Part shown: positions 23,152 through 34,271 of the stretch, piece by piece
Layout: each line of letters begins with the position of its first letter
Position numbering within the stretch: the stretch's first letter is position 1
NCBI RefSeq assembly: GCF_000499845.2
Contig: NC_023750.2
Coordinates: 31,322,369 to 31,386,368, forward strand
Origin: Phaseolus vulgaris
Taxonomy: Eukaryota > Streptophyta > Magnoliopsida > Fabales > Fabaceae
Reading direction: 5' to 3'
DNA: 64,000 nt
Made by a program: the position numbers and the translations under genes
The notes under the pieces: model-generated
Database searches by the model: none
Told to the model about the DNA's origin: nothing
The model's input: the letters and a program-made list of their open reading frames with translations, nothing else

Positions 23152-24082
23152 TGTACCGCCCAGGTAGTCGGAAGTGATGACGTGGCAGCAAGCTATAATA
23201 TAGGCGTGTTGAACGGGACACCTGGCTGGCAGAAGGGAAGGAAGTCGGGGGGCTCGTGTAGTCGCCAGTCGTTAAGTTGGCGTGCTCCGATCTCTAGCAT
23301 ACCTAAACCGGCGGTCACCAGGTTTGTGATGTAGTCGCCGGATGCGAACCCAGACGACCAAGTGATCAGAGATCGTCGAAAGGAGGACATCGCCGAAGGA
23401 TCAGGAAAGCTTGTTCCAGGCTTTCGAAGCAGAGGATGAACTCGTCAGATGGTCATTCCCTAGCTAGCCAGAGGTTGAGGTCGGGGAACAGCTTACCTGA
23501 GCATGCACGATGAAGCAAGTGAAGTAGATCATGATGGCGGCCGGCGAGACCACAGGGAAGGTGTGTATGATGACACCCGTACTTGCCACACAGAAGAGAT
23601 CGCGCTCCAAGGCAGTTATACGCTAAGTTGCTTCCTGCGTAAGTAACTTAGTCGAAAAGCCTGAAGAGTAAGAGGTGACGCCCAAGTCAAGGATGCTCCA
23701 GATGGTGACATGTGTACAGCTGGATACAAGCCACGTGTCCAGATGTGTAACCGTCAGGAGAGAGAAAGTGCACAGGTATATAAGAGATTCTAACAAACTT
23801 ATGAGGTACGCGCGTTTTAGAATACTTCTTTTACGCTTGCGAGAACTTGAGTACGCTGAGAGAGAACATTGCACGGTTCCTGAAGTTCTTAGTTTTCTCT
23901 TAGTATTTTGGTGGTTCAGTCGCTGACTTGGGCGTCGGAGCGTGATCGGCCGCAGCGGCGTCGTTCTGTCTTTTGCAGGTTCCTGAGGTGAATAGAGGCG
24001 AAGGACGGAAGCTAGCACGGTGCAAAGTCGATCTAGATTCGACGAGGCAAGGCTCTTGCGTTCTGGTCAGCAGGCAGGATCA
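23152..24082 (+). repeat. PalA right-arm 3' LTR
   Basis: It starts TGTACCGCC and ends GCAGGATCA (931 bases). It is the same family as the left-arm LTR but longer and visibly diverged. TATATAAG is at 23777-23784, and GCCACGTGT lies just upstream near 23730. The terminal CA joins Gy1 LTR sequence (GACTATAATT) at 24083. Confidence 0.92.
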
Positions 24083-24253
24083 GACTATAATTGGAACTTC
24101 CATATGAGTTTATGTTTTGGCACTAGTTTTGGTGAGTTCTTGTTCATAGAACCTTGATCCAATTCTATGATAAAGTGCCTATCTCATAACCAACTCAAGA
24201 TGATTCCTAAGAATGTCAAGAATCATTGTAATTGTGCTAGTGGAATCACATCA
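24083..24253 (+). repeat. Gy1 3' LTR, second part
   Basis: It matches 705-875 with about three differences and ends CACATCA like the 5' LTR. It completes the Gy1 3' LTR on the far side of PalA. The next five bases, AGAAA (24254-24258), are the predicted Gy1 target duplication; the other copy would lie upstream of the window. Confidence 0.93.
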
Positions 24254-24710
24254 AGAAACCAATTACCTTTGTAGAAAAGAGATTTCATGGTAGAGAAACT
24301 GAAGCAAGTCTGTGGTTGAGCAGCAGAAGCAAGTCAATGGTGAAGCAGCAGAAGCAGGTCCGTGGCAGAGCAGTAGAAGCAACTATGTGGTGAAGGAGGA
24401 GAAGTAGCTCTGTGGTGGAAGAGAAAAACCATAAATAGGTTTTGTGGAAGAGAAAGCGGGAAAATAATGAACAAGACAAAGAAAGAAACATTAAAAACTT
24501 ACAATTATGTTTTTTAGTCACTCAAGTTTAAAAAAGTGTGGAGTGTTTTTTCTAAGGTTTCAAAATAAATATTTGGAAACTTAAAAAAATAGTTTTTCTT
24601 ATAGTAAATTTATAATAAAAATATTTATATAAATTAAAAAAATAATTAATTTTAATTTAATAAATATTTAAGATTAAGAATATTTAATAAAATTACATGA
24701 TTAAACTTAC
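24254..24710. mobile_element. CACTA-like transposon, segment left of TatB
   Basis: The DNA is not LTR-derived. It holds a degenerate repeat of about 36 bases (GTGGTGAAGCAGCAGAAGCA type, 24295-24420). A unit near 24535-24580 (AAGGTTTCAAAATAAATATT) resembles the subterminal repeats at 34990-35480. AT-rich sequence follows. The final CTTAC (24706-24710) is one copy of the TatB target duplication. Assignment to the CACTA element rests on this repeat similarity and the TatB insertion; the left terminus is not seen. Confidence 0.5.
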
Positions 24711-25311
24711 TGTACCAGTATGGGCGAGGCCGACACTTGGTCTCCCTGACCGAGACCCACCTGGCTGCCCCGAGACCTGGTCCGCCTGACTGAGACCAGG
24801 GGGAAACCTGGCCGAGTCTTGAGAGACTTGGCCGAGGCGACCGAGACTTAAGAAACTTGGCCGAGTCCATGGAAGCTTGGCCGAAACGAGTGGAATCATC
24901 ACGGTCGGCCTGGCTGGCCGACCCATACTATCGTTAACGCTCAAACCAAGGTCAGTGAAGCTAATCCGTCATTAAGGATTAAGTAATACAACCCTAAGCA
25001 AGATCCACTCCGCTAATCAGGCCCAATAAGGTAAGCCCATTAAAATAATATAAATAGCACACATCCCAATGAGAAAGGTACGCCATTTTTTACTGTTCAC
25101 CTACCAGAATACTGTCCACCCGCTTTACTGACTTGAGCGTCGGAGTGCCTTCGTAGGTACCCTCCCATCCGGTGTTCACCCGAGAATGAGTGTCGAAGGA
25201 GAAGCACGAGGATTTGAACAACCCCAGTTCATTACCCAGCAACCTGACCGACCGAAGGAAGGAGAAAAAGACTTCAATAGTTCTCTAGGTCCCATCTCCC
25301 TAGTAGGAACA
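24711..25311 (+). repeat. TatB 5' LTR
   Basis: TGTACCAGTATGG to GTAGGAACA, 601 bases, matched by 34272-34821. A TATA-like ATATAAATAG is near 25049-25058. It ends directly before the primer site. Confidence 0.93.
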
Positions 25312-25330
25312 ATTGGCACCCACCGTGGGG
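25312..25330 (+). other. TatB primer binding site
   Basis: ATTGGCACCCACCGTGGGG directly follows the LTR. It is the same kind of site as in TatC (reverse strand near 48690-48704) and TatE (55718-55736), with C to A at the central GCGCC. The tRNA species was not determined. Confidence 0.75.
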
Positions 25331-25361
25331 CCGAGAGAAACTAGCTGAAGAGAGAAAGTAG

Positions 25362-26656
25362 ATGGTTTCAACCAAGAGTATGGAGAGAATGACTGAAGTT
25401 GACCAGACGATGTTGCTGCTGTGTCTCCAAAGAGAGATGGCAGAGATGAAGAGAAAGACCGAGGAGACTGCTCAGAAAAACAAGCAGGAGCTGCAGGTTC
25501 TCCGGAGGGAGAACGAAGAGATGAAAAAGAAGCTGGGGGAGGGAGGACCTTATGTTATACCGACAAACGTTGTCGGCAAGTCTTACAGCTCCCCCCCAAC
25601 CCATATATGGCCGAGGGGATGAGAGGCCAACCCCCTCCCCGAGAGATCGAGATGGACGACGAGTCGTGCCTGATCAGGTCCACCCGGACGACCGTGACGG
25701 CCGACTCGACCCGCCGACATCTTTTTACCAACACCATCATTGAAGTCCCATTGCCTGAGAAGTGGAAGGGTTTCAACCGAGACCAATATAACGGGTCTAC
25801 CGACCCGGATGAGCATATGGACGCTTACACCACCCATATGAGCCTGTACACCTCGGATGACGCTGTGTAATGCCGAGTGTTTCTTACATCATTAAAGGGA
25901 GCAACCCTCAGTTGGTTCACCAAGCTCTCACCCAACTCCATTGACAGCTTTGCCACACTCGTGGCAAAGTTCGAGACCCAGTTCGCGAACAGCCGACCGC
26001 ACCACCTGACCTCCATCGCCCTGGTAGGCATCCGCCAGGAAAAGGGAGACTCGCTGAGAACCTTTGGCGATAGGTTCAGTAAGGTGGCAATGAGCATCCG
26101 GAATCTAAGCCCGAACGTTGCGATGCATCACATGCTGACAGCCTTACGTCCAAGACCCTTTGCTGACAACCTGTGCATGCAGCCGACCGACAGCTTGGAC
26201 GAGCTGAGGAAGAGAGCTGCTAAGTACATGCAGCTAGAAGAGCTCAGAGAGTTCCGTAACCAGGCCTGCGTCGAGGCCAGCGGAGAGAAGAACAAAGAGG
26301 AGAAAGACCGCCAAGGGCGGCCGAGTCAAAGAAATGACCGACGTCGAGACAACCTGGACCGACCGATCCGGTTCTCAAAATACACACCCCTGACGACCGA
26401 GAGGGGAAGGATTCTTGACGAAGCCCTCAACGCCGAGTTAATCCCTCCCCCAAGGAAAGTGGCTAGCCCAAACAATGCCGGCCGAAGGAAGCAATGTCGG
26501 TACCACCAAAACAGCGGGCACTCGATTGAGGAGTGTTAGGCCCTGAAGGACAAGATCGAGGAATTTATCCAAGCTGGGCACCTCCGCCGGTTTGTCAGGA
26601 ACGGTCGAGACCCACCCCGCCGAGCGGATCTACCCAGGCGGACGAGGTCACCATAA
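25362..26656 (+). pseudogene. TatB gag remnant
   Basis: The N-terminal part (ATG 25362) encodes a short coiled coil (REMAEMKRKTEE). A seven-C run at 25591-25597 marks a frameshift into the frame that continues with LPEKWKGFNRDQYNG, then a TAA at 25868-25870, then the retrotransposon gag domain (SLKGATLSWFTKLSPNS, ETQFANSR). A zinc-knuckle-like CRYHQNSGHSIEEC ends at 26536, followed by TAG (26537-26539, where Trp is expected) and TAA (26654-26656). Gag would form the particle and bind RNA. This copy is non-functional. Confidence 0.85.
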
Positions 26657-29600
26657 CGCGGTCGAAATGACCGAGATCACAGAGACGACCGACAGCCTGC
26701 AAGGGACGATCCTCCCCGAAGGGACGACCCTTCCAAGGAGGCCGGCAGTAGAGGTAACCAAGAGGTTATCCACACCATAACCGGCGGCTTCGCCGGGGGA
26801 GGAAGCACCAACAACGCCCGAAAGAAGCACCTGCGGGCGGTGCACCAGGTAAACACGATGGCATTCCGACCAAGGATGCCACCCATCACCTTCACAAACG
26901 AGGACTTTAAGGGCGTGGACTATCGCCAACAAGATGACCCGATGGTGATAGCGGTCGATATAGACCGATTCACCATCCGGAAGACCGTCGTGGACCAGGG
27001 AAGTTCGGTAGACATCCTCTACTGGAAAACTTTCAAGGCCATGAGGATAGCCGAGACCGAGATGATGCCCTACGACGACCACGTGGTAGGGTTCTCGGGT
27101 GAGAGGGTAGGTACCAAGGGCTACATTGAGCTGTACACCACCTTCGGCGAGGGGAAGAATACTAGGACCATCAAAATCCGGTACCTGGTCATCGACGCCA
27201 ACACCTCCTACAACATCCTCCTCGACCGACCGTCCATCAACCGGCTGATGGCAATCGTATCAACCCCTCATCTGGCAATGAAATTTCCTTCGAGGACGAG
27301 GGACATTCTCACGGTCCACGTGGACCAGAAGGAGGCACGAGAGTGCTATGTCAAGAGCCTCTGGGTGGAACCCTTAAGGAACGACACCTCTCCCGTCCGG
27401 TTGAGAAAGTCCTCCCGAAAGGACCGCTCACCTAGGAAGGTCCGACCGATGTCTGTCGAGCCAACTGTTGCGTTGGTAGACCTCGATCCCCGGGCGACCG
27501 AGGATAGACTGGAGGCGAGAGAAGAGCTGAGGTGGGTACCCCTCCTCGACGAAGAGCACAACATCGCTGTAGGAACGACCACGGCAGCTGCCGAGGCCGA
27601 GATCATGCACGCTGCGCTGAAAAAGAATATGGACATGTTCACCTGGACACCGACCGACATGCCAGGGGTGAGCCCCGATGTCATCACCCATTGTCTGTCG
27701 ATATTTAAAGAAGCCCGGCCGATCTCCTAGAAAAAAGAGGGACTTGGGCGATGAAAAGCGCCTAGCGGCGAAGGAAGAGGCCGACAAGCTTCTGTTGGGA
27801 GGCCCGATACACGACTTGGTTGGCCAATGTCGTCATGGTCACCAAGCCGAACGACAACTGGAGGATGTGCGTCGACTACAGAAACATCAACAGCGCATGT
27901 CCGAAGGATACCTATGCCCTCCCAAACATTGACTGCCTGGTGGATGGGGCGGCCGACCACAAAATTCTGATCTTCCTAGACACTTACTCTGGCTATAACC
28001 AGATAAGCATGCACCCTAGGGACAAGAAGAAGACAACCTTCATGACGGCTGATGCCAACTACTATTACGAGGTCATGCCGTTCGGTCTCAAGAACGCGGG
28101 GGCGACCTACCCGCGCCTCATGGACAAAATCTTCAAAGGCCTAATCGGTCGGGCGGTAGAGGTATACGTGGACGGCATAGTCGTTAAGTTCGACTCTTTC
28201 GAACAACATCTGAAGGACCTGGACGAGGTCTTCAAGGACCTCAGAGGGGTCAACATTAAGCGTAACCCCGAGAAACGCACATTCGGGGTTGAGGGGGGGG
28301 GGAAGTTTCTAGGTTTCATGCTCACCCACCGGGGGATAGAGGCCAACCCCGACAAATGTCAAGCCATACTTGGCATGAGAAGTCCGAATAGCATCAAGGA
28401 GACACAACAACTCCTGGGGCGCCTGACCGCCCTCTCCAGGTTCGTCCCCCGGTTGGACGAGAGGACGAGACCGATGGTCCAGCTACTCCGAAAGGGCACC
28501 AAGTTCGTTTGGGATGACTGGTGTGAAGAAATCTTCAAACAGCTCAAGGAGTTCCTGACATCCCCCGTGTCATCCAGAAACCGAGACCCAACCACCCAAT
28601 CCTTGTGTATCTGGCAGTATCGGAGGAAGCTGTCAGTGCTACTCTGGTGCAAGAGCCCGAGTGCGAGGAACGGTTGGTGTACTTCGTCAGCCGTACCCTC
28701 CACGCGGCCGAGACGAGATACCAGATGATCGAAAAGGTGACTCTCGCCCTTGTACTCACAACAAGACGAATGAGCCCCTACTTCCTAAACCACTCAATCA
28801 CTATAAGGACCGACTATCCCATTTTTAAAATTTTATCTAAGCCGGACCTTGCAGGAAGAATGATAGGCTGGTCGGTCGAACTCTCCGAGTTCGACATACG
28901 CTACGAACCGAGGTGCGCCATGAAGTCCCAGTGCCTGGCCGATTTCTCGGCCGAACTGACATCACTACCCACCCTCTCGAGCGGGTGGACGCTCTCTGTG
29001 GACGACTCCTCAAATAAAACGACATGTGGAGCAGGAGTCTTCCTGGAAGGGCAGGACGACCTCCTTCTGGAGCAAGCACTCCAATTTGGATTCCGGGCGA
29101 CCAACAACCAGGCCGAGTACGAGGCCTTGCTCACTGGGCTGAACCTAGCCTACGACATGGGAGCACACGAAGTCACATGCAAAAGCGACTCCCAGGTGAT
29201 GGTCGGCTAGGTTAGCAGAGAATTCGAGGTAAAAGAACCTCTGCTGCAACGATACTTCCACGTAGTAAAAAACAGCATCGCCGGTTTGAACAAAGCACCC
29301 TTAGAATACATACCAAGGGAGGACAACAAAAGGGCCGACATCTTGTCCAAGCTGTCGGTCACCAAGAAGAAGAGCCATCAGAGATCAGTCATACAAATAT
29401 GGCTGAGACACCCCAGTGTGGCCGAGGCCGAGTGTTTGGAAATAGACGAGGCCGAGGTCGAGACCGACAACTGGATGACACCTGTCATCCAGTACCTAAG
29501 GGACGACACATGCAAGCCGGAGCAAGAAAAGGCGATGAAGCAACAGTGCGCCCGGTACACCATGATCAACGAAGACTTGTACCAGAGAGGATACTCGACC

Positions 29601-30693
29601 CCCTTGTTGAAATGCATCACCAGCAAACGGGCCAAGTACATTCTGGCCGAGATCCACGAGGGAGTCTGTGGAAATCACTCTGGGGCGAGGACGATGGTCG
29701 CTAAAGTCCTGAAAGCCGACTACTACTGGCTGAATGTCCAGGGCGACTGTGCCGAATACGTGAAGAAATGTGCCAAGTGCCTGGAGTTTGGCCCTCTCCA
29801 CCACAAAAGGCCGGAAGAACTGCACAACATTACCTCCCCATGGCCGTTCGCCATTTGGGGGATGGACATTATCGGTCCCTTTTCGCCAGGGAAAGCGCAG
29901 ACGAAATTCTTCCTGGTGGGAGTCGACTACTTCACCAAGTGGATCGAGGCCGAACCCCTTGCATCCATCTCGAAAAAAATGTGCAAAACTTCATATGGAG
30001 GAGCATTGTTTGCCGATTTGGTGTCCCGCACACGATAATAACTGACAATGGCCGACAGTTTATTGACCGAGGCATACAGTCCTTTTATGACGACCTGGGC
30101 ATCAAATCTGTCACGACCTCGGTAGAACACCCGCAAACCAACGAATAGGCTGAGGCCGCCAACAAGGTCATACTCAATGAGCTGAAAAAGCGCCTGAGCA
30201 AGGAAAAAGGCCGATGGACCGAGGAGCTGATAGAGGTACTTTGGGCGTACAGATGCACCCCCAGACTACCATGCAGGAGACACCCTACAACCTGATATAC
30301 GAGACCGAGGCCATGATCCCGATCGAGGTGGTCGAGCCCACCATACGGCGATAGATGTTCGACCTCACCCTAAACGAGGAAAGCGTAGCAGTCAACCTCG
30401 ATCTGGTAAGTGAGTTTCGTGACAAAAGCAGGATTCGGGAGGCCGCCTGCAAAATCCGGGCGTCAAGACAGTACAACACAAAGGTCCAGCCGAGGAGTTT
30501 CCAAAAGGGAGACCTCGTCTGGAGGATGCACAACGATGCGAGAAAAAATGAAGGGAAATTCTCGTCCAACTGGGAGGGACCTTTTCGAGTCCGAGAAGTC
30601 ACAAAGGGGGGAGCTTATCACTTAGAGTGGCTTTCGGGCAAAATTGTACCGAGGACGTGGAATGCCACGCACCTCAAGTTCTACTACAGCTAA
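26657..30693 (+). pseudogene. TatB pol remnant: PR, RT, RNase H, second RNase H, integrase
   Basis: Protease has VVDQGSSVDILYW (about 26985-27025). A TAG at 27728-27730 and a frameshift near 27800 precede RT (WRMCVDYRNINSACPKD; GLKNAGATYPRLM). The RT active site reads YVDG instead of YVDD (about 28165-28180), so catalysis would be lost. An extra glycine codon sits in a long G run near 28290. A frameshift near 28560 leads into RNase H (TDYPIFKILSKPDL), then the second RNase H (VDDSSNKTTCGAG, NNQAEYEALL). A TAG lies at 29208-29210. Integrase has HHCC, MDIIGPF, ITDNGRQF and VEHPQTN, with a frameshift near 29985 and a TAG at 30146-30148. The C-terminal part (30355-30693) ends LKFYYS. The order is typical of Tat elements. 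Confidence 0.9.
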
Positions 30694-30784
30694 ATATTAA
30701 TAAAGTCACGCACTCTTTCCTCACCCCACCAGGGAGGTTATAACGAGGCGTTTTCATCAAAGTACTAGCACTATTCTTCTGCAA

Positions 30785-31190
30785 CCACTCGGCTCGGTCT
30801 GGACGAAGCCTTAACTAGCATACCCTACCAACACCTCTCTCGGCTCGGTCTGGATGAAGCCTTTATCGGCATACCCTGCCGAGACCGACCCATCAGGTTT
30901 GGTCTGGATGAAGCCTTAACTGGCATACCCTGCCAACACCTCTCTCGGCTCGATCTGGATGAAGCCTTAACCGGCATACCCTACCAAGACCGACCCATCA
31001 GGTTTGGTCTGGATGAAGCCTTAACCGCATACTCTGCCAACACCTCTCTCGGCTCGGTCTGGATGAAGCCTTAACTGGCATACCCTGCCGAGACCGACCC
31101 ATCAGGTTTGGTCTGGATGAAGCCTTAACCGGCATACCCTGCCAACACCTCTCTCGGCTCGGTCTGGATGAAGCCTCAAGAGGCACACCC
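30785..31190. repeat. TatB tandem array 1, about 105-base units
   Basis: Four units start CTCTCTCGGCTCGGTC (30835, 30940, 31044, 31149). Each holds two copies of a GGTCTGGATGAAGCCTTAAC half-unit. The array follows the pol stop and the short post-pol block, and lies between pol and the converging accessory gene. Confidence 0.92.
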
Positions 31191-31590
31191 TACGATCACA
31201 ATTAATGGTCGATCGCCCATTTTTACTTGTTCGATTAACATCACAATTAATGGTCGACCGCCCATTTTTATTCGTTCGATTAACAGCGCAATTAATGGCC
31301 GACCGACCATTTAACTTGTTCGCTTAACGCATTCACAATTAATGGTCGACTGCACATTAAACTTGTTCGATTAACGTGTTCACACTTAATGGTCGACCGC
31401 CCATTTAACTTGTTCGATTAACGCGTTCACACTTAATGGCCGACCGTCCATTTAACTTGTTCGATTAATGCATTCACAATTGATGGCCGACCGCCCATTC
31501 AACTTATTCGATTAAGCGTATCCTTAACTGATGGCCGACTGCCATTTCAAGTTGTTTGATTAAGCGCTCAAAATGGTCGATCGCCTAAGT
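31190..31590. repeat. TatB tandem array 2, AATTAATGGTCGACCGCCCATT units
   Basis: Eight or so degenerate units of about 45-60 bases each contain TTAATGGTCGACCGCCCATT and TTGTTCGATTAAC. The array is AT-richer than array 1 and directly adjoins it. No coding potential. Confidence 0.88.
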
Positions 31591-31759
31591 TAATAAAGAC
31601 CGACACGTTTAACTTAGGCCAATTATCTCCTAAAAAAAAAGGAACCGAATGAAAGGAAACGACCGATATATTAAAGACTACAAAGGAGGAGGCCACACCC
31701 CTGTCTCAGAGGAAACAAAAAGATTACAAGAAAAGGCCACAGCCCGGCCAAGAGCCTAC

Positions 31760-33849
31760 CTAATCTTGAACTTCGATACATTCGCCCTCCTCAGCCTCGG
31801 TCAGCCCGACCTTTTGCGCCACCAAAGCACCCATCTCGGCACTCGGAACCAACCGACCCTGATGAATTTCGCAATCCATGTTGAACTCACTGCGGCCGGT
31901 GGCCCCCCCATAAAGAACATGGGCTTGGCGCACGGCTCGGTCGAAGCACTGCTTCAGTAGCTCCTCTGACTCCTCATAATTCTCATAATTCTCATCAAGC
32001 TCAGCCTTAGCTTGATCCTTTGCAGCTTGGAGGGCGGCCAACACAGTGGCCGAGGACGAGAGCTTCTCATCCTTCTCCTCAACTATTTTCCTCAGCTCGG
32101 CGATCTCTGCGGCCGCCCTCAACTTTTCGGCCTCCAAATGCCGCCTCGCCTCGGCGGCATCCTTCTGCGCCAACTCCTTCTCGACCGCCTCTTGAGCAAT
32201 CCTGGCCGACAGGTCATTATTAGCAGCCAAAGACTGCTTCAAGTCTTTAGTGGCCTCGACCAGTTGATGCTCGAGCTGAGAGACGTCCACGACCTGACGG
32301 TCTCGCCCTTGAATTCCGTTTTGGACGAGAACAATGGAGCGACACATCAGCTCCAAGCCGCTCCTTAGTAGGTCCGAGGGAGAGACGTCTCGGAAGGACT
32401 CCCGGGTTTCATATGGGAGTGCCACGCGAACCCTTCGCGTTAATTGATAGCCACTCCCCAGAAGGTCGAAGGGCGAGGGTGTGGCCCCAACACCAACCTC
32501 GGATGGACCAACCCCACGCTCCAGAGATATGGGCGAGGGTGGCACCACCACCTCGGCCACCTCCCGACGAGGCGGAGGTATCAGCATGGACCCGGGAGAA
32601 CGGGTGGTAGTGGCCACATTACCACCGTCCCTCGAGCGTTTCTTGGGCTTATGGGAAGGGCTGGCCCAGCCCTTGGACTTGTCGGCTCTGTCGGCCTTCG
32701 ACGGCGGCAACACTTTTAGGCTGCGACGACCCTTGCGCTCGGTCGCCCGTTGCCTATGCTTGTCAAGAGCACTAACAACGGTCGGTCGTTCTTGAACCAT
32801 GATCTCTACAAAACAACAAAAAATAAACAAGTTAGAAATGACACAAAACTGACCGAGTCACAGGGACGACTGGCCGACAAAGCCAAAGCAGAACCCATAC
32901 CCCTAACGGCCGCCCATCGCGCCGCCTTGGTATATGCACCGATCAGCCCCTGACATGGAAGCTTCCTCGGGAGGGCTTCAAAGAGGGAAAAAACCCCCAA
33001 CTCATCCTCACCCTCTGTCGGCCTCGGCCACACCTTGAAATCACAAGGCTGGCGAGTCCAATATAGAGGAAACCTCGACCGGTCGGCCGAGTCGAAGAAG
33101 CATGTCATCGCCTCGGGCTGAATGATTACCTTCACAAACCGCTCCTTAAAACGCTTATAGGAGAGGGCGAAGGAATCACACAACACACTGCCCGTCCGGC
33201 CGGCCAAAGAATGTCAAGCGGCCTTTTTGGCAGGGTGAAAGGTATAATAAGAGAGAAAGCAAGAGGGGGTGGGGTGAAGACGCATAACGTCATACAACAG
33301 GCGAAAGGCCTGAAGGGACGCCCAGGTGTTTGGGTGAACCTGGGTGGGAGCCACATTGAGCACCTGAGGGACGCCCATTGTAAACTTCTCAAAGGGGAGG
33401 GAGACATGGAGGTCTGTAAAAAAATAGGTGTACATATAAAAGAAAGGGGGGCCAGCTCCCGACCGCCCCAAGCAAACACTCTCGGTGGCTCCACAGGGCA
33501 AAACACTAAAGTAACGAGAGTACTCGTCTGCCTTTAGAATCGGGTGCCTGACTAAAAATTTGGTCAGAGACGCCTCGGTCCTATAGAGGGACGAGATCTC
33601 GACAACCTTAGGGTCCACCTAACTAAGGTCCACGAGTGGAATGGCAGACGGGGGAAAGTCCGACTGGTCAACAACATTGGTCGGATTGTCCCCCCTAAAG
33701 ACCTCTACTTGGGGTGACCCCTTGACCACCCTGGCCGACACAGAGTCGGTGGTAGATGAAGAAGAGGATGAAGAGTATGAAGAGGAAGATTGACCGAGGA
33801 GAAAAGATGGGCGACCGGAAGAAGATGTCAGCCGGGAAGGCGTCGACAT
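31760..33849 (-). pseudogene. Antisense accessory gene of TatB (two in-frame stops)
   Basis: Exon 1 runs 33849 to 32940. One frame is broken by TAG at 33619-33621 and TGA at 33214-33216. It encodes a serine-rich start, then LPFEKFTMGVPQVLNVAPTQ and HPNTWASLQAFRLL, the counterpart of the HPNSWAFVRAF block in the TatC gene. The inferred intron 32939-32806 (GT-AG, phase 1, 134 bases) sits at the same point as in the TatC gene. Exon 2 (32805-31760) is fully open. It has basic KPKKRSRDGG, a PPP-rich stretch, and a coiled coil (about 32310-31930). Its C-terminal DCEIHQGRLVPSAE recalls the NNEVVDGKVVPAED end of the TatC protein. Little primary sequence is shared, but architecture and strand are the same. 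Confidence 0.8.
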
Positions 33850-34258
33850 AACTAACCTTGTGAAAGGGCGAAACCGAATCTAAGGAAGGGGCGAGATGTC
33901 ACTCGGATCTCAGAGCTAGGGAGAGGGATGGCTCGACTATCACTTAACTCAGGAAAAAACACAAGGTCTCGACACTGTTAAGACCCCTATTTATAGGGCC
34001 CATGGGCCTCGGATTCCGAAACGACGCATCAATCTCAACCGTTGGATCCAAGAGATCCAACGCTCCACAACACTTCCAGCCCGAAAAACCCCACATTAAT
34101 GACAGTCACGTCACGCCGCCTATGGTCGCATCACGCCGCCTAAGGTCGCGTCACACCGCCTGGGGTAACGTCATACCTCGAGGAATGGGGCAGCCGCACG
34201 ATCAGGGAGACCGACCGATACCGACCATTAAAGACTCGTCTGACATATCTGCCCTCGA
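33850..34258 (-). promoter_or_regulatory. Upstream region of TatB accessory gene
   Basis: Between the accessory ATG and the polypurine tract lies non-coding DNA with a three-fold repeat of ACGTCACGCCGCCT type (34105-34165). A TATAAATAG on the minus strand (about 33991-33999) sits about 145 bases upstream of the ATG and could be its TATA box. Promoter function is inferred from position. Confidence 0.45.
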
Positions 34259-34271
34259 GCCTGGGGGCAAG
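34259..34271 (+). other. TatB polypurine tract
   Basis: GCCTGGGGGCAAG directly precedes the TGTACC of the 3' LTR, the normal plus-strand primer position. Confidence 0.85.

Larger units (their letters stand above)
4632..24082. mobile_element. PalA: inverted composite of two Tat-lineage 3' halves
   Basis: From the left the order is: minus-oriented 3' LTR, plus-strand accessory gene, tandem repeats, minus-strand pol and truncated gag, junction near 15490, plus-strand pol starting inside RT, tandem repeats, minus-strand accessory gene, and plus-oriented 3' LTR. The outermost bases are TGATCC and GGATCA, both the U5 end of the same LTR family. The 8.5-kb arms (4632 to about 13160 and about 15491-24082) are inverted copies around a 2.3-kb unpaired segment holding gag, protease and the front of RT. 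There is no 5' LTR, primer site or gag start on either side. Arms from two related but different elements are likely, because their LTRs and accessory genes diverge far more than their pol genes. Confidence 0.88.

Noticed and set aside
4632..24082. Giant DNA transposon with terminal inverted repeats
   Set aside because: The inverted ends are whole LTRs with adjacent polypurine tracts and pol genes; no transposase of a DNA element is present.
24285..24521. 78-codon minus-strand frame near the CACTA segment
   Set aside because: It arises from a repeat of about 36 bases and lacks any recognisable motif.
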